A stretch of 22,017 bases of DNA from Chloroflexota bacterium (GCA_021789355.1 JAJYJR010000027.1:1-22017), one strand, 5' to 3'. Positions 7,698 to 15,091 are shown, counted from the stretch's first letter. The notes: generated by a model not told the origin, from the sequence alone. Translations and numbers: made by a program.

Positions 7698-8525
7698 ATG
7701 AGCGCGCTCGACCGGGGCCTTGTGCTGCTCGAGACGCTTGCCGAGGCGGAACGTCCCGTCTCCCTGACCGAGGTCGCCGCCCGGACGGGAATCCCCATAC
7801 CGTCGGCGCATCGCCTGCTCCAGGTGCTCGTCCGTCGCGGCTACGCCAGTCGCCAGGAGCCCCACCTGTACGCATCAGGGCTGCGGGTGCTGGCGCTTGC
7901 GGGGCGGATGCGGTTGACGCTCGACTACGCGCGCATTGCGCGGCCCTGGATGTTCGAGCTCCAGCGCGCGCTTCCGGAGACCGTCCACTTCGCCATCCTG
8001 CGCGGCCACCACGCCGTATACGTCGAGAAACTTGAAGGCAGGCGCGCCTACCAGATGGGGTCCGTGATCGGCATGCCCCTTGACCTGCACGTCACCGCGA
8101 TTGGGAAGTGCATTCTCGCGTTCCTGCCTCCAGAAAGCAGAGATCATCTTCTTGGCTACGGCGCGCTCCCGCGCCACACACCGCAGACCATCACGACGCC
8201 CGAGGCCCTGGTTCGCGAACTGTCCCTCGTTCGCGCGCGCGGCTATGCCATCGACGACGAGGAGGACGAAGAAGACGTGCGATGCGTGGGCGCTCCCGTC
8301 TTCGACAGTCGCGGCGAGGTGATCGGCGGCATCAGCCTGTCTGCGCCAGCGTTCGCTCTCAACGCGAACGATGCGCACGCGCTGGCTCCGAGCGTCATCA
8401 AGGCGGCCAACGGGGTCTCCCATGACCTCGGAGCTCCGCCTGATGTCCTTATCTCGGCGCTAGCACCGCACGTGTCAAACGAGCTACAGACAACTGAGGA
8501 GTTGCACACTCGGCGCACCCCATAG
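7698..8525 (+). CDS. IclR-family transcriptional regulator
   Basis: This 275-residue regulator has an N-terminal winged helix-turn-helix (residues 3-65: MSALDRGLVLLETLAE, then SLTEVAARTGIPIPSAHRLLQVL) and a C-terminal IclR effector-binding domain (about 75-250, with AIGKCILAFLP and GAPVFDSRGEVIGGISLSAP). The ATG at 7698 has GAGGGG about seven bases upstream and aligns with the normal family start. The open frame extends far upstream, but that part runs through the intergenic region and the opposite gene. It is divergent from the importer operon and faces the palindrome at 7583-7603, so local control is likely. IclR proteins usually sense a small organic acid or pathway intermediate. An acidic insert (DDEEDEEDV, 186-194) precedes the conserved C-terminal core. 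Confidence 0.92.
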   Translation: MSALDRGLVLLETLAEAERPVSLTEVAARTGIPIPSAHRLLQVLVRRGYASRQEPHLYASGLRVLALAGRMRLTLDYARIARPWMFELQRALPETVHFAILRGHHAVYVEKLEGRRAYQMGSVIGMPLDLHVTAIGKCILAFLPPESRDHLLGYGALPRHTPQTITTPEALVRELSLVRARGYAIDDEEDEEDVRCVGAPVFDSRGEVIGGISLSAPAFALNANDAHALAPSVIKAANGVSHDLGAPPDVLISALAPHVSNELQTTEELHTRRTP

Positions 8526-8766
8526 CCGGCGGCAGGTACTCGCCCGCTCTTGCGGCCGAATCTGTGCAGAGCCCGACCGAAGGGCGGTCGATCTCCGGCA
8601 GTATCTGCTCGTTCAGTTCGTCCAAGAAGCCGACGGCTGGTCAACGAGCCGAAAGCCACTGCCGCACCAATCGTCGATCAGCGAACTCGTTGGCGGGCTC
8701 GATGGCATGGAGCAGTCGATCTCGGTCCAGATCACCCAACCGACGACGAAGAACCGCGAGCCGTGA
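8464..8766 (+). pseudogene. Possible remnant of an unrecognised gene
   Basis: One plus-strand frame is open here without ATG, GTG or TTG near its beginning. From about 8590 its translation has a protein-like mix of residues (LRQYLLVQFVQEADGW, then SSISELVGGLDGMEQSIS) ending at TGA 8764-8766. It overlaps the 3' end of the IclR gene in another frame. I do not recognise a family. It may be the 3' fragment of a lost gene or chance. Confidence 0.2.
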
Positions 8767-8975
8767 TCCAGCAGAGACCGACCGCCGATGATGCACCTGG
8801 CCGCACCTCGGACCCAGTCACGTACAGGGCACGAGAACCCGTCGCGCTGAGCTGTGCCCAGGCGGTCAGTCGGCACCTCGCATTCCTCTTCGTCCGGCGC
8901 AGCTCAGTGGCGTGGTGAGCCCTGGCCCCAAGGAATGGGCCGTCGGGGCGCGCCGGCGGCGTGGTCTTTCGCCGA

Positions 8976-9116
8976 CCTGTGCGACGCCATTACAACGACT
9001 GGTCGCCGGTGCGGACGAGGAAGGTCTGGTGGGGATAGGGGAGGACAGGGCAGACTGGCCATGTACCGCCGCGCGCCGCCCTATCGTGATCGCCCTCGAT
9101 CTCCAGGCTACGGCAG
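8976..9116 (+). repeat. Repeated leader element, copy A (short, orphan)
   Basis: This copy begins CCTGTGCG, then ACTGGTCGCCGGTGCGGAC with AGGAAGGTCTGGTGGGG, and ends CTATCGTGATC followed by GATCTCCAGGC. The same ordered blocks occur in copies B (10023) and C (11742). Copy A lacks the internal inverted repeat of the other two, and no lipoprotein signal sequence follows. It looks like a decayed copy or a leader whose gene has been lost. Confidence 0.55.
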
Positions 9117-9123
9117 AAAGGAA

Positions 9124-9157
9124 GCTCCAGCCCCGTGGGGGGAGACGGTGCTGGAGC
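9124..9157. other. Inverted repeat just after leader copy A
   Basis: GCTCCAGC (9124-9131) and GCTGGAGC (9150-9157) are exact reverse complements around an 18-base G-rich loop. There is no T-run after it, so a standard intrinsic terminator is not supported. It could be an attenuator-like hairpin or a protein site. Confidence 0.3.
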
Positions 9158-9390
9158 CTGCGTAGCGTGGGGTTGGACGGCCGACAGAGCCTCGGGGTTC
9201 CGCCTGCCGGGTCTGGTCCGGTTTCTGGCGTGCTCGGGCGGCACGAAACCGATCAGGCGGGAGGTGTGCCATCGGGAGCCTCGTGGACCTCGGCCGCAGG
9301 AGACCAGCGGAGGTCCCGCGAATGGCGGACAGGACCACATGGTGGCCGTCGGAGACCGGCAACGGGGGCGTCGGCTCCGTCATCACGGCA

Positions 9391-9753
9391 TCACCATTCG
9401 CCGACGGCATCGAGGGCGCGGAAGTACCAGAGCACGTAGGGTGCGACGAGCGCTACGAGGAAGAGCCCCTTCACCATGCCCAGGTAGGCCGGCAGCACGA
9501 GAGTGAGCGCCAGCGCGGCAACGATGACGAGGCCATCGCCGTGGGTGACCCGTGTTCGCAGCCTTCGGTCCTTGATGCGGTGGTTCTTCAGCCCCAGCAG
9601 GGTCGAGCCGACGAGAGCCATGACCACCCACACCCAGATCTCGCGGGTGTCCGGCCCGTTCGGTGTCTGGACCGTGTAGCCGTAGGTGACGTAGCCGAAC
9701 AGCGCCCCGAAGGCCAGCACGTAGGCCCAGAGAGACACGGATCGGAGGCTCAT
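9391..9753 (-). CDS. Small four-helix membrane protein, function unknown
   Basis: This 120-residue protein has four hydrophobic segments, about residues 8-27, 40-56, 73-91 and 95-112. Short basic loops such as NHRIKDRRLRTR (57-68) lie between helices two and three, probably on the cytoplasmic side. The ATG at 9753 has GAGGGG seven bases upstream, and the hydrophobic pattern is convincing coding evidence. I recognise no family motif. It stands alone, opposite in strand to the lipoprotein genes, with leader copies on both sides. A structural or accessory membrane role is possible but not shown. Confidence 0.65.
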   Translation of the reverse strand: MSLRSVSLWAYVLAFGALFGYVTYGYTVQTPNGPDTREIWVWVVMALVGSTLLGLKNHRIKDRRLRTRVTHGDGLVIVAALALTLVLPAYLGMVKGLFLVALVAPYVLWYFRALDAVGEW

Positions 9754-10022
9754 TGTCTGACCCCTCGATGTTCCTCTGAACGAGGTCAGGATCGACGCGG
9801 CGCGCGCCCTGCGTCAAGAACCCTTCGGCCTCTTGGCCCCGACGGCTACTGAAGGCGAGCCTGAGCGGCCACTACCCATGGCGCCGACCCCTCCAACGAT
9901 GAGGACGATCTGGCGGGGCGTTGATGATTCCTACGCCCTCGCCAGTCGTTCGGCTGCCTGCAACCCGGACGCCACCGAGGACTACCCGAGTGCAGCAAGG
10001 TCTGGTTGGGGTCGGTTATGAA
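9754..10022. other. Intergenic region with a partial leader repeat
   Basis: No gene is seen between the membrane protein start and leader copy B. The string AAGGTCTGGTTGGGG at 9997-10011 is repeated at 10068 inside copy B (AAGGTCTGGTTGGGT), so the 5' block of the leader appears to have been duplicated once more here in short form. Confidence 0.4.
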
Positions 10023-10355
10023 CCTGTGCGGAATCGATATGACGACTGGTCGCCGGTGCGGACCAGGAAGGTCTGGTTGGGTTAGGAGAGTCGTCTTCTG
10101 GCGACGGGCCTGCGCCCGGCACGGTCGTTTGCGCCACGAACCGTCGTGCCCCGCGCTATCTTGATCCCCCAGGATCTCCAGGCAGCGATTGAGGCAGGCG
10201 ATGGGGGAGTACCGACCAGGCGGACACCGCATCCGTCGCTCGGCCGCGGCCGCCGCCCTCATCCTCGTCCTCGCCGGCTGCAACGGCGGATCATCAAGCC
10301 CGAGTCCCTCGCAGGTCGCCCCGGCGAGTGCAGCAGCGGTCGTCGTATCGCCCAG
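10023..10355 (+). repeat. Repeated leader and signal-peptide element, copy B
   Basis: This copy runs from CCTGTGCGG through the leader and into the first 50 codons of the downstream lipoprotein. The 90 bases 10153-10242 match 11873-11962 (copy C) with a single difference. These bases span the last 48 leader positions and the first 14 codons. Identity in non-coding bases is as strong as in coding bases, so it reflects either a recent duplication or a functional leader. Confidence 0.75.
10118..10150. promoter_or_regulatory. Conserved inverted repeat in leader copy B
   Basis: GGCACG (10118-10123) pairs with CGTGCC (10145-10150), and TCGT (10125-10128) with ACGA (10136-10139) forms an inner stem. 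The same structure sits at 11837-11869 in copy C. It ends about seven bases before TATCTT (10157), a possible -10 box with no good -35. It may be an operator or an RNA hairpin. Which one cannot be decided from sequence alone. Confidence 0.3.
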
Positions 10356-11469
10356 CCCGTCGCCCGGGCTGCGCGCTCCCGTGGCCGCGCCGCAGACGCT
10401 CACGGTCCTCAACGGCTACGACAACCCGATCGCACCGGCCAACCCCACCCTGGGCTGGTGCCCGCCGCCGGGAGTCAACGAGCACGACCACTGCGACAAC
10501 CAGGAGGACGGACTCGACCTCGTGCCGAGCGACCTCGCCGACACCCGCGTTCTCGCCCCGATCGGCGGCACGATCGCCTGGGTCCAGGCTGACCGGAACG
10601 ACCCGACGACTTCGTGCGTCGGCCTCCGCCCGACCGGCAGCACGCTCAACCTCACGGTCTGCCACTTCGAGACGAGCGCGGTGTACGTCGTCGCGGGCGA
10701 TTTCGTCGCGACCGGAACGGTCCTCGGCCAACGCAAGGCGACCGACCCCTGGATCCACCTGAGCCTCGACGACCGCTACGCCCCAGTCGGTGGACCGCAG
10801 CTCCCGCCGCCTTCGACTGGCTTCTACCCGCCCGTCCCCTTCTACGACGCGGACTGGATCGAGGGCCACGCCTTCCCCTCGGCGAGCCCGCCGGTCTTCA
10901 ACCTCTACTGCGGCGACACGATCAGCTCGACCAACGTGCCGGTCGGCCCCCATGCGGCTCTGCCGCCCACGCCGCCCTCCTACGCCCCTGCGCCGCCGAT
11001 CGACTGCGCCACCGCGGTCATCGCCTCGCCAACCCCGCCCCCCACTCCGAGGCCGACACCACAGCCCACCCCGAAGCTCACCCCCAAGCCAACACCGCCA
11101 CCGCTCCGGCCCCCCGCCGCGCCGACGGACCTCATGTGGACGACGACCGGCGTCCAGGGCACAGACTGCGCGCCGGGCGATCCGCCGGGGACCGAATGTA
11201 TCCCTACCGTCCTATCGTGGGCATCGGGCGGCGGGGTCGTCACCGGCTATCGCCTCCGCGACTGGGCGTGGCTAGTCACTGTAGGACCCCCGCCGAACGC
11301 CAAGTGCGGCGTTGGTCCGTTGGACACCTACGCTGTTCCGGCAGCGGCGAAGTCCTACACGCTCTACAGCTACGGCTCTCCGGGGCCGAGTTGCGTGGAG
11401 ATCTCAGCCTTCAACGCGGCCGGATCGTCGCCTTGGGTCTTCTTTCCTCCGATGACACAGATCCCATGA
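10201..11469 (+). CDS. Secreted lipoprotein, LytM/M23-like domain, Thr-Pro linker, FN3-like domain
   Basis: This 422-residue lipoprotein starts at ATG 10201, with GAGG six bases upstream. An in-frame TTG at 10189 is the alternative. The signal peptide ends at lipobox LAGC (C27). Residues 65-195 look like a LytM/M23 barrel: EDGLDL where active enzymes have HxxxD, a VLAPIGGTIAWV strand, CHFETSAVYVVAGDFVATGTVLG and WIHLSL where active enzymes have HxH. Two of the zinc-ligand positions are therefore changed and peptidase activity is doubtful. A Thr-Pro linker (277-309) leads to an FN3-like C-terminal domain containing VLSWASGGGVVTGYRL and ending SAFNAAGSSPWVF. It probably sits outside the membrane and binds cell wall or glycan. 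It is the intact member of a tandem pair with 11921-13140. Confidence 0.85.
   Translation: MGEYRPGGHRIRRSAAAAALILVLAGCNGGSSSPSPSQVAPASAAAVVVSPSPSPGLRAPVAAPQTLTVLNGYDNPIAPANPTLGWCPPPGVNEHDHCDNQEDGLDLVPSDLADTRVLAPIGGTIAWVQADRNDPTTSCVGLRPTGSTLNLTVCHFETSAVYVVAGDFVATGTVLGQRKATDPWIHLSLDDRYAPVGGPQLPPPSTGFYPPVPFYDADWIEGHAFPSASPPVFNLYCGDTISSTNVPVGPHAALPPTPPSYAPAPPIDCATAVIASPTPPPTPRPTPQPTPKLTPKPTPPPLRPPAAPTDLMWTTTGVQGTDCAPGDPPGTECIPTVLSWASGGGVVTGYRLRDWAWLVTVGPPPNAKCGVGPLDTYAVPAAAKSYTLYSYGSPGPSCVEISAFNAAGSSPWVFFPPMTQIP
11079..11126 (+). repeat. Linker repeat, first lipoprotein
   Basis: Forty-eight bases encoding the end of the Thr-Pro linker and the start of the FN3-like domain (PPPLRPPAAPT). They match 12726-12773 in the second lipoprotein with one substitution, although the domains on either side have diverged strongly. 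Confidence 0.8.
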
Positions 11470-11741
11470 GCGGAGGGTTGCGCTCCTGCCAGGGACGCTC
11501 GGCAGCCTATGCTCGGCTCCGGCGAACGGGCTTGCTTGCCTTTTCCCGCTCATGGCGCGGCCTGCCCCGGATCCGGCGGCCCGACACCGACTGCCCGACC
11601 CGAAGTGCCGTAAGACAGTCTGCTTAGGCTAAGCGGATCTCACGGCCGCTCCCGCGTCTTCGTCGAGCGCTGATCCAGGGTGCGCGACTGGGTCGGAGCC
11701 ATCCAAGGCCTTCTGTATCAAGCCGTGGCGACCCTTCCCTT
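11470..11741. other. Intergenic region between lipoproteins
   Basis: No gene is supported between the first lipoprotein stop and leader copy C. The only structured element noticed is the short palindrome at 11622-11634. Confidence 0.5.
11622..11634. promoter_or_regulatory. Short perfect palindrome
   Basis: GCTTAG and CTAAGC are exact reverse complements around a single G. It lies in the gap between the paralogous lipoprotein genes, upstream of leader copy C. It is too tight for an RNA hairpin and lacks a T-run. A dimeric protein site is possible, but chance is also plausible. Confidence 0.2.
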
Positions 11742-12082
11742 CCTGTGCGGAATCGGATCTACGTCTGGTCGCCGGTGCGGTCGAGGAAGGTCCGGAGGGG
11801 TCAGGGGAGTTTGCCTCTGGCGACGGGCGTGTGCCCGGCACGGTCGTTTGCAGCCACGAACCGTCGTGCGCGGCGCTATCTTGATCCCCCAGGATCTCCA
11901 GGCAGCGATTGAGGCAGGCGATGGGGGACTACCGACCAGGCGGACACCGCATCCGTCGCTCGACCGTGGCCGCCCTCCCCCTCATCCTCGTCCTCGCCGG
12001 CTGCAAGGGCGGATCATCGCCGGGTCCGAGCACCTCGCCGATCGCCCCGGCGAGTGCGCCGGACGCGGTCGTTGTGTCTCCC
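11742..12082 (+). repeat. Repeated leader and signal-peptide element, copy C
   Basis: This copy starts CCTGTGCGG and follows copy B block for block, 1719 bases downstream of it. The inverted repeat is kept at 11837-11869. The GCTATCTTGATC block and the bases up to codon 14 of the gene are almost unchanged. Divergence increases after the lipobox. Confidence 0.75.
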
Positions 12083-13140
12083 ACGCCCGCCGCGACACCT
12101 TCGTACTTCCTACCCGTGGCGGCGGGTCAGACCCTGATCGTGACCAACGGCAATATGGGCACATCCGACCACGCCGCAGGCTCCCAGGGCCAATACGCCT
12201 TCGACTTCAGCACCTCGGGGCCGTTCACCGTGACGGCCGCCCGCGCCGGAATGGTCATCGGCGTGCAGGGTGGATCGACGATCCAGTGCTCTGGCCTCAA
12301 CACCCTGCTGGATGGGACGTCGTACCCCGACTGCTGGGCCCGAGCGTCCTCATCGACCACGGCGACGGCACCGCCGGGCTGTACATGCACCTGGCCCCCA
12401 ACAGCGTCGTCGTGCACGTGGGCGACCACGTCTGCGCGGGCCAGCCCCTGGGCACCGACGGCCACACCGGCTGGGCGACCGCGACCCACCTCCACTTCCA
12501 GGTCGAGCCGACTCCCACGGCCCAGACCTCCGTCGGCTGGTGGTGGGGGAGCTCCGAGCAGACCCTCTTCTCCGACCCCGACGTCACCCGCCAGCAGCCC
12601 ACCGGTGTGCCCGTCACGAACGGCTCATACATTTCGGCCAACGCCGAGGCCGCGGGCTGCGCCACCACTGCGCCTCCGACCCCGACGTCCACCCCGACAC
12701 CGACTCTGAAGCCGACGTCCAAGCCCACCCCCAAGGCAACACCGCCACCGCTCCGGCCCCCCGCCGCGCCGACCGCGATCACCGTCAGCGAAACGGTCGG
12801 CGGGACGTTCCCCGACCTCTACCAGTTCTACGTCATTGCCTGGCGCGAGCCGACCGCGGGCGGCCCGGCCGCGGGTTTCCGTCTCTACAGCGGTGGGGAG
12901 CTTGCTCCTGGACCCGGCTGCGAGATCACGGGCTATCCCGCCGCGCCCGGAATCACTGCGGCGGGCTCGGTGCGGTCGGTCACGGTGGATACGCGGACGA
13001 GCGACTTCGTGGTCGCATGCAACGTCATCGTCGCCTTCAACGCGGCAGGCAGCTCGCGGCCCATCCTCTTCACCAGCGCAGGCTACGGTCCGGCGACGTG
13101 CGAACCGTTCGACAGGCTCGGGGATGCTCGATGCTCCTGA
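11921..13140 (+). pseudogene. Second lipoprotein paralogue, frameshifted (LytM/M23-like plus FN3-like)
   Basis: The ATG at 11921 (GAGG upstream) begins a signal peptide nearly identical to the first paralogue, with lipobox LAGC (C28). This frame is coherent to about codon 138 (GQYAFDFSTSGPFTVTAARAG, GLNTLLDGTSYPDC). The translation then turns to Ser/Thr/Arg-rich noise. The coherent protein resumes in the next frame from about 12334: LLGPSVLIDHGDGTAGLYMHL, GDHVCAGQPLGTDGHTGWAT and THLHFQV (the HxH motif of M23). A Thr-Pro linker and an FN3-like domain follow, ending at 13140. One base appears missing near 12330-12345. The joined protein would be about 405 residues. The first M23 ligand reads QYAFD instead of HxxxD. 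A real mutation or a sequencing or assembly error are both possible. Confidence 0.75.
12726..12773 (+). repeat. Linker repeat, second lipoprotein
   Basis: Partner of 11079-11126, with one mismatch in 48 bases. It is read in the restored frame and encodes the same Pro-rich junction before the FN3-like domain. Confidence 0.8.
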
Positions 13141-13278
13141 GCAGTCGAAAGACCGCACCGTCTCCACCCGCCAAGTCTCGCGTCGGCAGGGGCCTAAGGG
13201 CTCATGGACCGATCTGGGTCGCAGGAGCCCGGCCCGTCAAGCCCGACGTGCCCGGCTGCGCCCGATCGGCGGCGCCCG

Positions 13279-14184
13279 CTACAGGATCGCGAAACGGTAC
13301 GAGACGCTGGCGCTGCGGCCGGCGGTGTTGCGGACCGTCCAGGTGATGGTGTGGCGGCCGGGGCGCAGGCGCCAGGCCCAGACGCTGACGGTCCGTTGGG
13401 CGCTGCGGCCGGCCAGGGCGAACGAGGCGATCACGCGACCGTCGAGCGCGACCGTCGCGCTCCGCAGGCCGCGGGCATCGCTGAAGCTCGCCCCGAAGTC
13501 ATGACCCCAGCGGGCGATCCCGAGCCGGGCGGCCAGCCCGCTGAGCGCGCTCACCCGCGGCGCCGGGGCGGCCGGGCGGGCGATGGTCGGCCCGCCTGCC
13601 GAGAAGATGCAGGTGTAGTAGTGGAGGCCCGCGGCGGAGATGGCCGCCCCGCAGCCGAAGCGGTTGTAGTGGCCGAGGATGTTGGCCCGGTGGTCAGGGC
13701 TGGCCATGAAGGCGGACTCGATGCCGGCCACGCTCATCTCGACGCTCAGCCCGGCGTAGGCGACCGCGCTGCTCGGATAGCCGTTGAACCCGATGTTCTC
13801 GCCCATGGCCGTGTGGTAGCCGAAGGAGCGGTAGAGGACGTCGAGCACGGTGTAGTCCACGCCCGCGATCTTCTGGCAGCCGGCGATCCCGTGGCCCAGG
13901 TAGTCCCGGGCCGCCATGTCCAGTGCCCGGCCGGCCGGGTGCAGGGCGGGTCGGGAGGGACAGGTGAAGGAGCGATTGGCAGCCAGGGCGGCGAGGGTCG
14001 GGTCGACGGCCAGCGCGGCCAGCCCGTGGGCCGCCCGATCGCGGTTGGTCAGGGCCATCAGCTGGGCAGCGGCGGTCGAGTCGAGCCTGGCCCCGGCGGC
14101 CAGCGCGGTCGAGGGAAGGACGCCGATCCCGCTCGCGAGCAGAGAGACGGCAAGCAGCCAGGCGGCGGGGCGGGGGAGGCGCAT
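13279..14184 (-). CDS. Secreted CAP-domain (SCP/PR1-like) protein with C-terminal Ig-like domain
   Basis: The protein has 301 residues. A signal peptide (1-29) has the cleavage-type sequence STALA before AG. Residues 36-195 form a CAP domain: LMALTNRDRAAHGLAALAVD helix, GENIGF (128-133), FMASPDHRANIL (159-170) and the terminal strand AGLHYYTCIFS. Four cysteines (75, 103, 179, 192) may pair outside the cell. Residues 207-301 are beta-rich, with RHTITWTVRNTAGRSASVSY resembling an Ig-like wall-associated repeat. No membrane anchor follows, so the protein is probably released or bound to the wall. Bacterial CAP proteins have varied and mostly undefined roles in the envelope. The gene is convergent with the lipoprotein pair, whose secreted wall-facing products it resembles in layout. 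Confidence 0.9.
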   Translation of the reverse strand: MRLPRPAAWLLAVSLLASGIGVLPSTALAAGARLDSTAAAQLMALTNRDRAAHGLAALAVDPTLAALAANRSFTCPSRPALHPAGRALDMAARDYLGHGIAGCQKIAGVDYTVLDVLYRSFGYHTAMGENIGFNGYPSSAVAYAGLSVEMSVAGIESAFMASPDHRANILGHYNRFGCGAAISAAGLHYYTCIFSAGGPTIARPAAPAPRVSALSGLAARLGIARWGHDFGASFSDARGLRSATVALDGRVIASFALAGRSAQRTVSVWAWRLRPGRHTITWTVRNTAGRSASVSYRFAIL

Positions 14185-14444
14185 GGGGATCTGGGCTCCG
14201 TCTACGGCGGGATCGCTGCGGGTGGGACGCCGGAAGCCAATCCTCGACCCCGGCCGACCCGGCCGCCATAGCTCGTCCGGGTCGGACCCCGGGCGCAGGC
14301 ATCGCCCTCTCCGACGTCCCCGACGGGCAGCCGCGGATCATCGGCTCGGTCATGCTGTTGAGAACGACTGGCGTCGCGACGGCGGCTATCCGCCCCATGC
14401 GTAGAGAACCCCCCTGTCGCCCGTTGGTGGCCGCACGGGACAGG

Positions 14445-14594
14445 TCAGCGGGCGAACGCTCCGCGCCGGATCGCGAAGGTCGTGTGACGGAGGCTCGCCG
14501 TGTAGCGCTCGAGCAGCGGGTAGTCGGCCCTCGTCAGGGCCGACCTCTGCACGAAGAACAGCTCGGGGGCGACCTCCGCCTCGACCTCGTCCAT
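14445..14594 (-). pseudogene. Fragment or very small gene, unrecognised
   Basis: From the ATG at 14594 the frame encodes 49 residues with normal composition (MDEVEAEVAPELFF, ADYPLLERYTASLRHTTFAIR) and ends at 14445. Coding-like sequence seems to continue about 12 codons further upstream (VHALILTHEAES), so it is probably the 3' end of a longer gene now joined to unrelated sequence. It overlaps no other gene and ends 260 bases from the CAP gene start. No family is recognised. Confidence 0.35.
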
Positions 14595-14617
14595 GGACTC
14601 CGCCTCGTGGGTCAGGA

Positions 14618-15091
14618 TCAGGGCATGGACGAGCCACGGCCCGCGCGATAGGCCGCGTCGTCGGCGTCGATCGCCTCCTGGACGTCCCAGTGCGCGGCCT
14701 CGCGCAGGTAGCTCGCCGCGAGGGCGTCGAAGATCGCCGCGGTCCTGGGCCAGGCGTCGCGGAGCGCCGTCGCCGTCGCTCCGTACGCGGCGGCAAGCTC
14801 GCGCTCTTGGTCGCCGCCCCGGCCACGCCAGACGACTCCGCGGCTGTTCATCGCCTCGTTCGCGAAGCCCTCGTCGAGCGTCTCGCTCGCCACGCTGGCC
14901 TGTGCCGCCATACGCTCCTCGTCCGGCCCCAGGACGCGTGGCGGCTGGCCCTCTGCCCGGTAGACGAGCGAAAGGACCTCCACGAAGAAGGCGGGATCCG
15001 TCGCGAGGAGCCCTCCGAGTCTGGTCGCAGGCCGGTCGCTGTGCTCGAGGACGGCCAGGTAGATCCATTCGAGGCGAGCGACGTCCGACTC
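14618..15091 (-). pseudogene. C-terminal fragment of a large conserved protein
   Basis: About 157 codons read as real protein: ARLEWIYLAVLEHSDRPATRLGGLLATDPAFFVEVLSLVYR, then NSRGVVWRGRGGDQERELAAAYGATATALRDAWPRTAAIFDALAASYLREAAHWDVQEA. From memory this pattern (EW.YLP.L, DP.FF.EVL.LVYR, SRGV..RG..GG.QER, WPRTA..L..IA..YE.EA) recurs at the C-terminus of very large hypothetical proteins, but I cannot name the family. The frame stays open upstream to 15352, yet that part reads as non-coding. No upstream body, start or ribosome site exists, so it is a truncated remnant. It ends close to the fragment at 14445-14594, which lies in another frame. Confidence 0.45.

Larger units (their letters stand above)
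8526..9390. other. Gap without an intact gene
   Basis: Between the IclR gene and the small membrane protein gene no complete convincing gene is visible. Open frames here have Arg/Pro/Ser-rich translations typical of non-coding GC-rich DNA. It holds the possible remnant ending at 8766, one copy of the repeated leader (about 8976-9116) and a hairpin at 9124-9157. No promoter-terminator pair or tRNA could be supported. Confidence 0.5.

Noticed and set aside
7550..7798. Longer starts for the binding protein
   Set aside because: They would run through the promoter and palindrome. The ATG at 7549 has AGGAGG and a proper lipoprotein signal peptide.
8895..8930. tRNA-like string GCGCAGCTCAGTGG
   Set aside because: No acceptor-stem pairing, anticodon arm or T-loop follows at the right distances.
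11783..11795. GAGGAAGGTCCGG in leader copy C resembles the conserved 5' region of RNase P RNA
   Set aside because: The other two copies differ at key positions, the remaining conserved RNase P blocks are absent, and a repeated leader is a better explanation.
11921..12709. First-frame translation of the second lipoprotein taken as a complete 262-residue protein
   Set aside because: After about codon 138 the sequence is Thr/Ser/Arg/Pro noise, while the M23 HLH motif, linker and FN3-like domain continue in the next frame.
13694..14398. Second minus-strand frame over the CAP gene
   Set aside because: It is a shadow of the CAP gene with Arg/Pro-rich composition. The CAP frame has signal peptide and conserved motifs.
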